From: an uncultured Pseudomonadota bacterium
Lineage (GTDB): Bacteria > Pseudomonadota > Gammaproteobacteria > Steroidobacterales > Steroidobacteraceae
Length of the DNA stretch: 34,750 nucleotides
Assembly: GCA_902826635.1 (NCBI GenBank)
Contig: CADEFQ010000029.1
Span: 1-34,750, forward strand
Direction: 5' to 3'
Positions 7,058 through 14,614 of the stretch are shown here, one piece after another. The position numbers and the translations under genes are program-made. The stretch's first letter is position 1. Each line of letters opens with the position of its first letter. The notes below the pieces were generated by a model that saw only the letters and a program-made list of their open reading frames with translations, did not search any database and was not told where the DNA came from.

Positions 7058-8446
7058 ATGCCCGATTTCATTTCCGCGGGCGCGCTGATCCAGGGGAGCT
7101 ACCTCCTCACCGCGATCCTGTTCATCATGGGCCTGAAGCGCATGAGTTCGCCGGTGACCGCGCGCAGCGGCATCGTGTGGGCCGGCGCCGGCATGTTGCT
7201 CGCCGTGCTCGTCACGTTCCTGTATCCGGACATGACGAACTACCCGCTGATCATCGCCGCGATCGTCGTCGGCTCGCTGCTCGCGTGGTGGAGCGGCAAG
7301 CGCGTCGCGATGACCGACATGCCGCAGATGATCGCGCTCTACAACGGCATGGGCGGTGGAGCGGCGGCGGCGATTGCCGCGGTCGAGCTCTACAAGGGCG
7401 GCGAGCACGGACTCGTGACCATGGTGCTCGCGGTCGTCGGCGGGCTCATCGGCGCGGTGTCGTTCAGCGGCAGCGCCATCGCCTTCGGCAAGCTGCAGGG
7501 CCTGATCAAGCGCTCGTACCGCTTCGGCGGACAGCAGGTCTTCAACCTGCTGCTGCTGGTCGGCGCGCTCGTGCTCGGGGGAATGGTGGCGCTGCACTTC
7601 AACGCGTCGACGGCCGTCATCACCGGATTCTTCGCGGTCGCGCTGCTGCTCGGCCTCACGATGACCCTGCCGATCGGCGGCGCCGACATGCCCGTCGTGA
7701 TTTCACTTTACAACGCGCTCACCGGCCTCGCGGTCGCGTTCGAGGGCTTCGTGCTCGGCAACGCCGCGATGATCATCGCGGGAACGGTCGTCGGATCGGC
7801 CGGTACGCTGCTGACGCAGTTGATGGCGAAGGCGATGAACCGCTCGCTCGGCAACGTGCTCTTCGCCGGTTTCGGCGACACGGGCGGCGCCGCGAGCGGC
7901 GAGGTTGCCGGCAGCATGAAGCCGATCGACGCAGCGGACGTCGGCGTGATGATGGCGTTCGCGAGCAAGGTGATCATCGTGCCGGGGTACGGCATGGCGG
8001 TCGCGCAGGCCCAGCACAAGGTCTGGGAGTTGACCCAATTGCTGATCGATCGGGGCGTCACGGTGAAGTTCGCGATCCATCCGGTCGCCGGCCGCATGCC
8101 CGGCCACATGAACGTGCTGCTCGCCGAGGCCGGGGTGCCCTACGACCTGATCGCCGACCTCGATGAAATCAACGCGGAGTTCGAGACCGCCGATGTAGCG
8201 CTCGTGATCGGCGCGAACGACGTCGTGAACCCGGTGGCGCGCAACGACAAGTCGAGCCCGATCTACGGCATGCCGATCCTGAACGCCGACAAGGCGAAGA
8301 ACTGTATCGTCGTCAAGCGCGGCCAGGGCGCGGGTTTCTCCGGCATCGAGAACGCCCTCTTCTATCTCGACAACACCCGCATGCTGTACGGCGACGGCCA
8401 GAAGGCGGTCGCCGAACTGATCGGCGCGGTGAAGGCGATCGGCTGA
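7058..8446 (+). CDS. pntB: NAD(P) transhydrogenase subunit beta
   Basis: A 462-residue subunit: an N-terminal membrane half with about eight or nine spans (residues 1-265) and a C-terminal NADP(H)-binding domain III from about residue 285. Domain III shows VPGYGMAVAQAQ (near 309-320), the FAIHPVAGRMPGHMNVLLAEA loop, and VALVIGANDVVNPVA (near 380-394), which contact NADP. Together with PntAA and PntAB it makes the whole proton-translocating enzyme. The start codon is one base from the pntAB stop. The TGA overlaps the next ATG (TGATG), so the acetyltransferase gene is part of the same operon. Confidence 0.95.
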   Translation: MPDFISAGALIQGSYLLTAILFIMGLKRMSSPVTARSGIVWAGAGMLLAVLVTFLYPDMTNYPLIIAAIVVGSLLAWWSGKRVAMTDMPQMIALYNGMGGGAAAAIAAVELYKGGEHGLVTMVLAVVGGLIGAVSFSGSAIAFGKLQGLIKRSYRFGGQQVFNLLLLVGALVLGGMVALHFNASTAVITGFFAVALLLGLTMTLPIGGADMPVVISLYNALTGLAVAFEGFVLGNAAMIIAGTVVGSAGTLLTQLMAKAMNRSLGNVLFAGFGDTGGAASGEVAGSMKPIDAADVGVMMAFASKVIIVPGYGMAVAQAQHKVWELTQLLIDRGVTVKFAIHPVAGRMPGHMNVLLAEAGVPYDLIADLDEINAEFETADVALVIGANDVVNPVARNDKSSPIYGMPILNADKAKNCIVVKRGQGAGFSGIENALFYLDNTRMLYGDGQKAVAELIGAVKAIG

Positions 8447-8982
8447 TGCAGGTGCGCGCCTGCATGCTGGCGGACCTGCCGGCCGTGCAGGCGATCTACG
8501 CGCACCATGTGTTGCACGGCACCGGCACGTTCGAGGAAGTGCCGCCCACTACCCGCGAAACGGAGGCGCACTGGCGACACATCGTGGCCAGCGGGGGTTT
8601 TCCCTTCTTCGTCGCGATCGAAGGCGACGCTGCTCTCACGGGTGAGCGCGTCCTCGGCTACGCATCCGCGAGGGAGTTCCGCGCACGGCCGGCTTACCGC
8701 TACACCTGCGAAAACTCGGTCTACGTGGCTCCGGACGCGCAGCGGCGCGGGGTCGGCTTCGCGTTGATGCAGGCTGTGATCGCGCACTGCGAAGCGCAGG
8801 GACTGCGCGAAATGCTGGCCGTGATCGGCGACTCGGAGAACCGCGGTTCCATCGGGCTGCACGGCGCGCTCGGTTTTTCGCACGTGGGTACTTTTCGCAA
8901 TGTCGGCTACAAGTTCAATCGCTGGATCGATGTGGTCCTGATGCAGCGAACGCTGGAGACTCGCGCACCACCCGCAGCTTAG
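8446..8982 (+). CDS. GNAT N-acetyltransferase, phosphinothricin acetyltransferase-like
   Basis: A 178-residue GNAT protein. It begins VRACMLADLPAVQAIYAHHVLHGTGTFEE, as in the phosphinothricin/methionine-sulfoximine acetyltransferase group (Pat, MddA/YncA). The acetyl-CoA motif A, VYVAPDAQRRGVGFALM, lies at about 92-108, followed by IGDSENRGSIGLHGALGF and RWIDVVLMQR, both typical. It would transfer acetyl from acetyl-CoA to an amino group of a small molecule; the natural substrate cannot be told. Its start overlaps the pntB stop, so it is co-transcribed with pnt. No functional link to the transhydrogenase is evident. Confidence 0.88.
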   Translation: MQVRACMLADLPAVQAIYAHHVLHGTGTFEEVPPTTRETEAHWRHIVASGGFPFFVAIEGDAALTGERVLGYASAREFRARPAYRYTCENSVYVAPDAQRRGVGFALMQAVIAHCEAQGLREMLAVIGDSENRGSIGLHGALGFSHVGTFRNVGYKFNRWIDVVLMQRTLETRAPPAA

Positions 8983-9004
8983 GGAAAGCAGAAAGGATTC
9001 GAAC

Positions 9005-9577
9005 ATGCTCGGCACACTCGTCTTGCTCGGCATCCTCGCGGCGATCGCGTTTGGCGGCATCGGGCTTTACAACCGCCTCGTCGCGCTGAAACACCGTGTC
9101 GCGACCTCGTGGTCCAACATCGACGTGCTGCTGAAGCAGCGCCACGACGAGCTGCCGAAGCTCGTGGACACCTGCCGGCAGTACATGCAGTACGAGCAGG
9201 CGACACTCGAGAAAGTGATGCAGGCGCGTAACAGCGTTTATGCCGCGCGCGAATCGGCCGATATCGCCGCTGTCAGCGCAGCCGAGGGCGGCTTGCGCGC
9301 GCAACTCGGCAAGCTTTTCGCCGTCGCAGAAGCCTACCCGGACCTCAAGGCGAACGCGTCGTTCCAGCAGTTGCAGGGGCGCATCAGCGAACTCGAGACC
9401 GGCATCTCCGATCGGCGCGAGCTCTACAACGAAAGCGTCAACATCAACAACGCGACCCTCGAACAGTTTCCGGCGTCGATCATCGCGGGGATGTTCGGCT
9501 TCAGGGCAGCGAAGCTGCTCGAGTTCGAGGACGCCGAGAAAGCCGACGTGAACGTGAAGGCGCTCTTCAACGCCTGA
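9005..9577 (+). CDS. LemA family membrane protein (first copy)
   Basis: A 190-residue LemA protein: one N-terminal membrane span (about 3-20) followed by a helical bundle with the family marks LKHRVATSWSNIDVLLKQR, AYPDLKANASFQQLQGRI and DRRELYNESVNINN. Function is not established; LemA proteins are thought to be envelope components with the helical part outside the cytoplasm. AAGGA lies about 9 nt before the ATG. It is followed after 5 nt by a second, related LemA gene, and then by a GIDE-type gene, making a compact operon. The C-terminus, rich in Glu/Asp and ending VNVKALFNA, is longer than in the second copy. Confidence 0.92.
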   Translation: MLGTLVLLGILAAIAFGGIGLYNRLVALKHRVATSWSNIDVLLKQRHDELPKLVDTCRQYMQYEQATLEKVMQARNSVYAARESADIAAVSAAEGGLRAQLGKLFAVAEAYPDLKANASFQQLQGRISELETGISDRRELYNESVNINNATLEQFPASIIAGMFGFRAAKLLEFEDAEKADVNVKALFNA

Positions 9578-9582
9578 GCGTC

Positions 9583-10113
9583 ATGGTCGGTTTCGCGATT
9601 CTCCTCGGTCTGTTCGTCGCGGGCGTCTACGTCGCGGCGCTCTACAACCAGCTCGTGCTCGTGAAGCACAACGTCGCGAAGGCGTGGGCGAATACCGACG
9701 TACTCCTGAAGCAGCGCAACGACGAGATCCCCAAGCTGATCGCTGTCTGCCGCGAGTACGCCGGTTTCGAGGCGACGCTCCTCGCGCGGCTCGCGGGCGC
9801 GCACGCGGCCGCCGTGGCCGCGCAACAGGGCGCCCGCGTGACGTTGGTGGGCGCCGCGGAAGCGAAGCTGGGCGAAGAGTTCACCCGCCTGGCGGCGGTC
9901 GCCGAGGCCTGGCCCGACCTCAAGTCGAACCTGCAGTTTCGCGCGCTGCAGGAGCGCATCTCGGGCCTCGAGGCCGCGATCGCCGATCGGCGCGAGTTCT
10001 ACAACGAGAGCGTGCGCATCCACAATGTGACCATCGAGCGGTTTCCTGCGAGCTTGCTGGCCGGGTGGTTCTCGTTTCAGGCCGCCGATTTGCTGAGATT
10101 TCGCAATGACTGA
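9583..10113 (+). CDS. LemA family membrane protein (second copy)
   Basis: A 176-residue LemA paralogue of the preceding gene, sharing the order of motifs: membrane span (about 2-19), VLVKHNVAKAWANTDVLLKQR, AWPDLKSNLQFRALQERI and DRREFYNESVRIHN. Likeness over the whole length points to a tandem duplication followed by divergence. It starts 5 nt after the first copy and overlaps the next gene by 8 nt, so the three should be made in fixed ratio, perhaps as a hetero-oligomer. The start follows directly on the first gene's stop (TGAGCGTC-ATG) without a good ribosome site, which suggests reinitiation. Confidence 0.91.
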   Translation: MVGFAILLGLFVAGVYVAALYNQLVLVKHNVAKAWANTDVLLKQRNDEIPKLIAVCREYAGFEATLLARLAGAHAAAVAAQQGARVTLVGAAEAKLGEEFTRLAAVAEAWPDLKSNLQFRALQERISGLEAAIADRREFYNESVRIHNVTIERFPASLLAGWFSFQAADLLRFRND

Positions 10114-10981
10114 CGACGTCCAGGTCTTCCTCGGCGCCGCCGCCGTGGCGATCGGCGGCTACGCGCTGTGGCGCCGGACCATGCGCGCCGCGAACCTGAT
10201 GGAAGGTACCGCGACCTCCCGCGTCGCGACGGCCGCGAAAGGCTACGTCGAGCTGTCCGGAACCGCGCGTGGCGCCGGCGGCGCGCCGGTGCGCGACCCC
10301 ATCGAGGGCCTGGCCTGCCTGTGGTTCAAAGTGGTCACAGAGCGGCGCAGCGGCAACGACTGGGATGTGGAGCGGCGTCAGGCGAGTATCGAGCCGCTGT
10401 CGCTTCAGGACGCCACCGGATCCTGCCTGATCATCCCCGGCGAAGCGAAGATCGACGAGGAGCAGGAACCCGACTTGATCGTCAAGGAGACCGCCTCACG
10501 TCGACACAAGATCTGGCGTGTGCACGACGGCGATCCGCTCTATGCGCTCGGCTTTCTCGAACGACGCAATCCACCGCTCGCCGGGCCGATGCCGGGCAGT
10601 ATCGCTGCTGATCACGCCGGGATCGAGTTGCTGCGCGTATGGAAGCGCGACCAGGCGAAGCTGCTCGCGCGCTTCGATGAGAATCGCGACGGCCGCGTGG
10701 ATGCCGCGGAATGGGAACGCGCACGTCGCGCGGCGCAGGACGCGGTCGCCGCGGATGCCGCCGCCGAGGCGCAGCGTTCGCGCGCGGCGGCCGCCACTGC
10801 GCCCGATGCGCATATCAGCCATCGGCTCAGTCGTCCGGATGACGGCCGCCCGCTGCTCATCGCAAGTCGCCCGGAAAGCGAGCTCCTGCGGCGGATGAAA
10901 TGGCGCTCGCGCCTCGGGCTCCTGATGTTCATCGGCGGCACGCTGTATATTCTGTACGCGCTCACTCGCTACTTCCCATGA
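10106..10981 (+). CDS. GIDE (BAM)-domain membrane protein with EF-hand-like loop
   Basis: A 291-residue protein with a membrane span near each end (about 6-22 and 268-286). The middle (about 40-180) resembles the GIDE/BAM domain of the MULAN-type membrane E3 ligases: ELSGTARGAGGAPVRDPIEG, ACLWFKVVTERR and LGFLERRNPP. No RING finger is present (no paired CxxC). Instead residues 191-202, DENRDGRVDAAE, match the EF-hand calcium loop (Asp-x-Asn-x-Asp-Gly...Glu), followed by a long Ala-rich helix. The ATG lies 8 nt inside the upstream lemA gene, and its own TGA overlaps the yceH ATG. A role with LemA in the envelope is inferred from the operon only. Confidence 0.75.
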   Translation: MTDDVQVFLGAAAVAIGGYALWRRTMRAANLMEGTATSRVATAAKGYVELSGTARGAGGAPVRDPIEGLACLWFKVVTERRSGNDWDVERRQASIEPLSLQDATGSCLIIPGEAKIDEEQEPDLIVKETASRRHKIWRVHDGDPLYALGFLERRNPPLAGPMPGSIAADHAGIELLRVWKRDQAKLLARFDENRDGRVDAAEWERARRAAQDAVAADAAAEAQRSRAAAATAPDAHISHRLSRPDDGRPLLIASRPESELLRRMKWRSRLGLLMFIGGTLYILYALTRYFP

Positions 10982-11646
10982 AAATCGAACTCACCCCGAC
11001 CGAAGCCCGTGTCATCGCCTGCCTCATCGAGAAGCAGGTGACGACACCCGACCAATACCCGCTGTCGCTCAACGCGCTGACGAACGCCTGCAACCAGAAG
11101 AGCAATCGTGACCCTGTCCTCTCGCTCGACGAAGGCGAAGTGCAGCGAACGCTCGACGCCCTCTCGCGCAAGCACCTCGTGATCGAGCGGTCGGGCTTCG
11201 GCAGTCGCGTGCCGAAGTACCAGCACTGCTTCTGCAACACCGAATACGGCTCACTCAAGTTCACGCCCGTTGAACTGGGCATCGTGTGCGAACTGATGCT
11301 GCGCGGCCCGCAAACGCCGGGTGAACTGCGCAGCCGGGTGCCGCGCATGGCGGCGCTCGGCGATCAGGGCGAAATCGAGACTGCGCTGCGGGCGCTTGCG
11401 GTGCGCGAGAGCGGCGCCGTGGTCGTGCGGCTCCCGCGAGAGCCGGGGCGGCGCGACGCGTGCTACGCGCACCTGTTCTGCGGCCCACCGGCAAGCACGC
11501 CGATCGCCGACGCGACCGATCCGGCCGTGGTGACCGATACGGTGCTGACCGGTGCGGTGACGGCCGACGACGACCGGCTGGCTCGACTCGAGGCCGAAGT
11601 GCGCGCGCTACGCGCCGAGCTCGACGAACTGAAGCGCCGCGGCTGA
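10978..11646 (+). CDS. yceH: YceH/DUF480 family protein
   Basis: A 222-residue protein of the UPF0502/DUF480 family. It opens LTPTEARVIACLIEKQVTTPDQYPLSLNAL, continues ACNQKSNRDPVLSLDEGEV, and repeats a winged-helix-like arrangement in the second half (LGIVCELMLRGPQTPGELRSR), ending with a coiled-coil LEAEVRALRAELDELKRR. Two winged-helix domains suggest nucleic-acid binding, but the role of YceH is not established. ATG 10978 overlaps the upstream TGA (ATGA), so it is the last gene of the LemA-GIDE operon. It is convergent with the GST gene, 5 nt away. Confidence 0.92.
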   Translation: MKIELTPTEARVIACLIEKQVTTPDQYPLSLNALTNACNQKSNRDPVLSLDEGEVQRTLDALSRKHLVIERSGFGSRVPKYQHCFCNTEYGSLKFTPVELGIVCELMLRGPQTPGELRSRVPRMAALGDQGEIETALRALAVRESGAVVVRLPREPGRRDACYAHLFCGPPASTPIADATDPAVVTDTVLTGAVTADDDRLARLEAEVRALRAELDELKRRG

Positions 11647-11651
11647 GCGAT

Positions 11652-12287
11652 TCAGGCCGGAGCGAACCAGGGCACGTGCGTTTCCCGGAATTCCGGCAAG
11701 GCTTCGCATCGCGCCGTCAGTGACCGCAAAGCCGGGTACGCCGCCTGATCGAGCGCTACGGCGGGCGACTCCGTCAGGAAAGTCGTGATGACCGCGGCCG
11801 TGATGTCGGCGTGCGACATCTGCGCGCCCACGAGCCAGACGCCGTCGCCCCGCGCCGCACATGCCCGGTGGAGTTCGGCTAGCGCGCCGTGCATCTGTGA
11901 GCGACAGCGCTCGATCCAGGGTTCGTGGCGCTTTTCCGGCGGCCGAAATGCCGATTCGTAGATCTGTTCACGCCCCTTCTCGGCTGCGCCGATCGTGAGC
12001 GCGATGAGCTGCAGCGCACGACGGCGCTCCGCGCCACGGGCGGGCAGCAGCGATCGGGTCTCGCCGACCTGCTGGTCGAGGTAATCGAGGATTGCGGCCG
12101 ATTCCGTCAGCACCTCGCCGTCATCGAGCACGAGGGTCGGCACCCGCCCGAGCGGGCTGTACTGCCTGATACGCGCAAAGTCGCGCCCGACCGACCAGTC
12201 GAGGTGTTCGAACGGGAGGCCATAGCGCTTCATGGCGATCGCCACGCGCCGCACGAAGGGCGAATCGAGCATGCCGATGAGTTTCAT
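11652..12287 (-). CDS. glutathione S-transferase family protein
   Basis: A 211-residue GST. The N-terminal thioredoxin-like domain reads MKLIGMLDSPFVRRVAIAMK, with the glutathione-site strand GRVPTLVLDDGEVLTESAAI (Pro and Glu-Ser of the GSH-gamma-Glu pocket). The helical C-terminal domain contains VGAQMSHADITAAV, the conserved N-capping box. Ser9 is the likely catalytic residue. The start at 12287 is where the family begins; an earlier ATG at 12320 adds 11 unrelated residues. Substrate unknown. It is divergent from the MOSC gene with only about 40 nt between the start codons. Confidence 0.88.
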   Translation of the reverse strand: MKLIGMLDSPFVRRVAIAMKRYGLPFEHLDWSVGRDFARIRQYSPLGRVPTLVLDDGEVLTESAAILDYLDQQVGETRSLLPARGAERRRALQLIALTIGAAEKGREQIYESAFRPPEKRHEPWIERCRSQMHGALAELHRACAARGDGVWLVGAQMSHADITAAVITTFLTESPAVALDQAAYPALRSLTARCEALPEFRETHVPWFAPA

Positions 12288-12325
12288 GAACTGGGCTACG
12301 ATGTGGGCAGTACGATCCACGGAGT

Positions 12326-13153
12326 GTGGCAGCTTTGAACGTTCGCATCGACTCGCTTGCGTACTACCCGATCAAGGGCTGCCACCGGATCGAGTGCCGG
12401 ATGGCCGAGTTGCTGCCGTCCGGGCTCCGGCACGATCGCGAATGGATGGTCGTCGAGGCGAACGGCACGTTCATCACGCAGCGCACCGATGCCATTCTCG
12501 CAACCGTCGTGCCGGCGCTCGATGCGGCGGCCCTCCATGTGGCGGCGCCCGGCCGGCGCGCGCTGCGTGTGCCACTCTCCACGCGCGGCGAACGGCGTGC
12601 CGTGCGCATCTGGAAGGACACTTGCGACGCCAACGACATGGGCGATGAAGCCGCTGACTGGTTTTCCGCCTTGCTCGGCCGCCCCTTGCGACTGGTGCGC
12701 TTCGCTGTCGACGGCGACCGACGTGCAAACCCACAGTACGCGCGCGACGATTTCGCGCCGGTGAAATTCTCCGATGCCTATCCGGTGCTCGTGACACAGC
12801 TGGCTTCGCTCGCGGCCGTGAACGCGCATATCGGGGGCGAGATCGGCTCGCCGTTGCCGATGAACCGTTTTCGCCCGAACATCGTGCTGGCGGGCCTCGA
12901 ACCGTGGGATGAGGATCGCATCGACCGGTTGCGAATCGGCGCTGCCCAACTGCGACTCGCGAAGGCGAGCACTCGCTGCATTGTCACGACCACCGATCAG
13001 GATACGGGCGAGCGTGGCGTCGAGCCGTTGCCCGCGCTGAAGAAGCTCCGGTGGAACCGCGAACTGAAAGGCGTCACTTTCGGCGAAAACGCCACCGTGC
13101 TCGCATCGGGCACGATCCGTGTCGGCGACCCGGTCGAGGTGACCTGGCGCTAG
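12326..13153 (+). CDS. MOSC domain protein (mARC/YcbX type)
   Basis: A 275-residue protein with an N-terminal MOSC beta-barrel (VRIDSLAYYPIKGCHRIE...GLRHDREWMVV) and a C-terminal MOSC domain (FAPVKFSDAYPVLVTQ, MNRFRPNIVL, STRCIVTTTDQDTG). Cys218 in TRCIVTTTDQDTG is in the place of the molybdenum-coordinating Cys of mARC and YcbX, which reduce N-hydroxylated compounds. The ferredoxin domain of YcbX is absent, so an outside electron donor would be needed. Two starts are possible: GTG 12326, about 9 nt after a TACGAT box and leaderless, or TTG 12335, preceded by GGAG at 12321-12324. I use the first, with low certainty. Confidence 0.87.
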   Translation: MAALNVRIDSLAYYPIKGCHRIECRMAELLPSGLRHDREWMVVEANGTFITQRTDAILATVVPALDAAALHVAAPGRRALRVPLSTRGERRAVRIWKDTCDANDMGDEAADWFSALLGRPLRLVRFAVDGDRRANPQYARDDFAPVKFSDAYPVLVTQLASLAAVNAHIGGEIGSPLPMNRFRPNIVLAGLEPWDEDRIDRLRIGAAQLRLAKASTRCIVTTTDQDTGERGVEPLPALKKLRWNRELKGVTFGENATVLASGTIRVGDPVEVTWR

Positions 13154-13167
13154 AGCGACAGCCGTTC

Positions 13168-14514
13168 TCACCCCGCCAGGAAGCGTGTCAACAGCACGAG
13201 TGCCCAGGTGTCCTGCCGGCAATAATCGAGCATCGCCTTCGCGAGCGCGACGCGCCTCGACTCGTCGATGGCGCCCTCGCGCAGTTCGAGAAACGCGAGT
13301 TGCGCCGCCTCCCCTTCCTGCACCTCCCCCAACGCGGCGTAGTCGAGTTCCGGCGCGATCGTCGGAATCACGGCTTTCAGCGACCAGGAGCCCTGCATCC
13401 GGGGATGGTAGTAAGCGCGCTTCGTGATCGGCAGCAAGTCGATCAGGCGCTCGCGAAGCGCGAGCAGCCCGACGGCGTGCGCGCTCGCGTGCCGGGCAAG
13501 CAGGCCCAGCACGCGCGCTTCGAAGCCCGCGTTGTAAGCGAACACGGGCCCCTCGCGCGGCACCGCCGCGAGCAGTGCGGCCGACAGCGCGTCGAAGTTC
13601 CCGAAGTCTTCGATCGCGAGGTATTCCGCGTGCTGCACCACGTCCGGCGCGCTCTCGGTGTGCAGCGACCATTGGAACGGCAGCTGTTCATACGGTCGCG
13701 TGCCCATCACTTGCGGGACGGCAAACGCGATCGTCTCGAAATCGAGCCAGGCGCGAGGATAGGAAGCCGTTTGCAATTCCGTTGCGGCGCTCCGATCGAC
13801 GAACACCCTCCCGGCGCGCACGCGCTCGTCGCGGTGCGTGGAAAAATCAGGCGGTGGCGCTGCTTGTGAGCAGCGCGCGATGAAAGGGCATGGGTACGGT
13901 GACGTGCACTGTGGGCCCATCGCAATCACCGGAGTCTCGCGTGCCGACATCAACCGATGGAGGTCGATCGCCTGCTCGCCGAGCGCCGGCAGCATCGCGT
14001 CGACCTGCGCCGTGATGTCCTCTTCGACGAGCAGGCCCGGGAAGTCGCCCTCGCGCTCGAGGGTGAATGCATTGTTCACGTGACCGATCAGCACACGCTC
14101 GACCGGCACGCGCGCACCGCGCAGCACGAGCGTCTGGTACGCAGCGTCGGGGATATGTTCCGGCTTGACCGCGGTGGACGCCTTGACTTCGATCAGTTCC
14201 GGCAGCCCACGATCCCGCCGGAGCACGTCGGCAATCACTGCGAAGTTGCCGTTCCGCACCGCCGGCTGATGCACGACGGTGGCGTCGCCCGCCGCCAGCA
14301 CGCGTGTCGTTTCGGCAATCGCAGCCGGCATGCCGCGTTCGCGTGAAATGACCCGGCCGGGCCATAGATCGCGTACGCAGTCGTCGAACGCGCGCCCTTG
14401 GCGCATCGCCATGGTGTCGGGCGCGCGCCCCTCGTGCGGCTCGTTGACCTCGAACCACAAGCGCTTCCTGCATTGGCGGCCGGCCATGAAGCGGGACTTC
14501 GTCAACCATGGCAT
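13168..14514 (-). CDS. DUF2779 protein: Cas4/RecB-like nuclease plus DEDDy exonuclease-like domain
   Basis: A 448-residue DUF2779 protein; the family has no assigned function. Residues 1-220 look like a PD-(D/E)xK nuclease of the Cas4/AddB kind: Asp96 (VIADVL), Glu109-x-Lys111 (IEVKAST), Tyr126-Gln127, and four cysteines spaced like an iron-sulfur cluster site (Cys15, then Cys203-x5-Cys209-x5-Cys215). Residues about 250-448 look like a DEDDy 3'-5' exonuclease: Asp258-Phe-Glu260 (WLDFET), Asn328-x2-Phe-Glu332 and Tyr431-x3-Asp435 (YCRQD). The start is ATG 14514, exactly 6 nt after TATAAA, so the mRNA may be leaderless; the longer reading to 14580 is not family-like. Nuclease activity is inferred. 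Confidence 0.83.
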   Translation of the reverse strand: MPWLTKSRFMAGRQCRKRLWFEVNEPHEGRAPDTMAMRQGRAFDDCVRDLWPGRVISRERGMPAAIAETTRVLAAGDATVVHQPAVRNGNFAVIADVLRRDRGLPELIEVKASTAVKPEHIPDAAYQTLVLRGARVPVERVLIGHVNNAFTLEREGDFPGLLVEEDITAQVDAMLPALGEQAIDLHRLMSARETPVIAMGPQCTSPYPCPFIARCSQAAPPPDFSTHRDERVRAGRVFVDRSAATELQTASYPRAWLDFETIAFAVPQVMGTRPYEQLPFQWSLHTESAPDVVQHAEYLAIEDFGNFDALSAALLAAVPREGPVFAYNAGFEARVLGLLARHASAHAVGLLALRERLIDLLPITKRAYYHPRMQGSWSLKAVIPTIAPELDYAALGEVQEGEAAQLAFLELREGAIDESRRVALAKAMLDYCRQDTWALVLLTRFLAG

Positions 14515-14520
14515 GCGCTC

Positions 14521-14526
14521 TTTATA
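14521..14526 (-). promoter_or_regulatory. -10 box of the DUF2779 gene (leaderless)
   Basis: TATAAA on the minus strand, 5 of 6 matches to TATAAT, ending 6 nt before the ATG at 14514. No good -35 is visible at 16-18 nt and no Shine-Dalgarno sequence fits between box and start. Confidence 0.45.
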
Positions 14527-14602
14527 CCGCTCAATGCGTCGAGGCGTTGGGCCGGCGCCATGGGGTGGCCGGGACGACACGCCGGGGGGCGCCGCTTCGG
14601 AC

Positions 14603-14608
14603 TATGCT
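14603..14608 (+). promoter_or_regulatory. -10-like box of the retropepsin-like gene
   Basis: TATGCT, 4 of 6 matches, ends 6 nt before ATG 14615. The intervening GGCGAC is too close to act as a ribosome site, which suggests a leaderless start. Confidence 0.33.
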
Positions 14609-14614
14609 GGCGAC

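Noticed and set aside
8446-8982. Herbicide-resistance (bar/pat) gene
   Set aside because: The GNAT is only generally similar to phosphinothricin acetyltransferases; this subgroup has many substrates, so no specific resistance is claimed.
13168-14514. Cas4 of a CRISPR system
   Set aside because: No repeat array, Cas1/Cas2 or other cas gene is in the window, and the C-terminal exonuclease-like domain is not part of Cas4.
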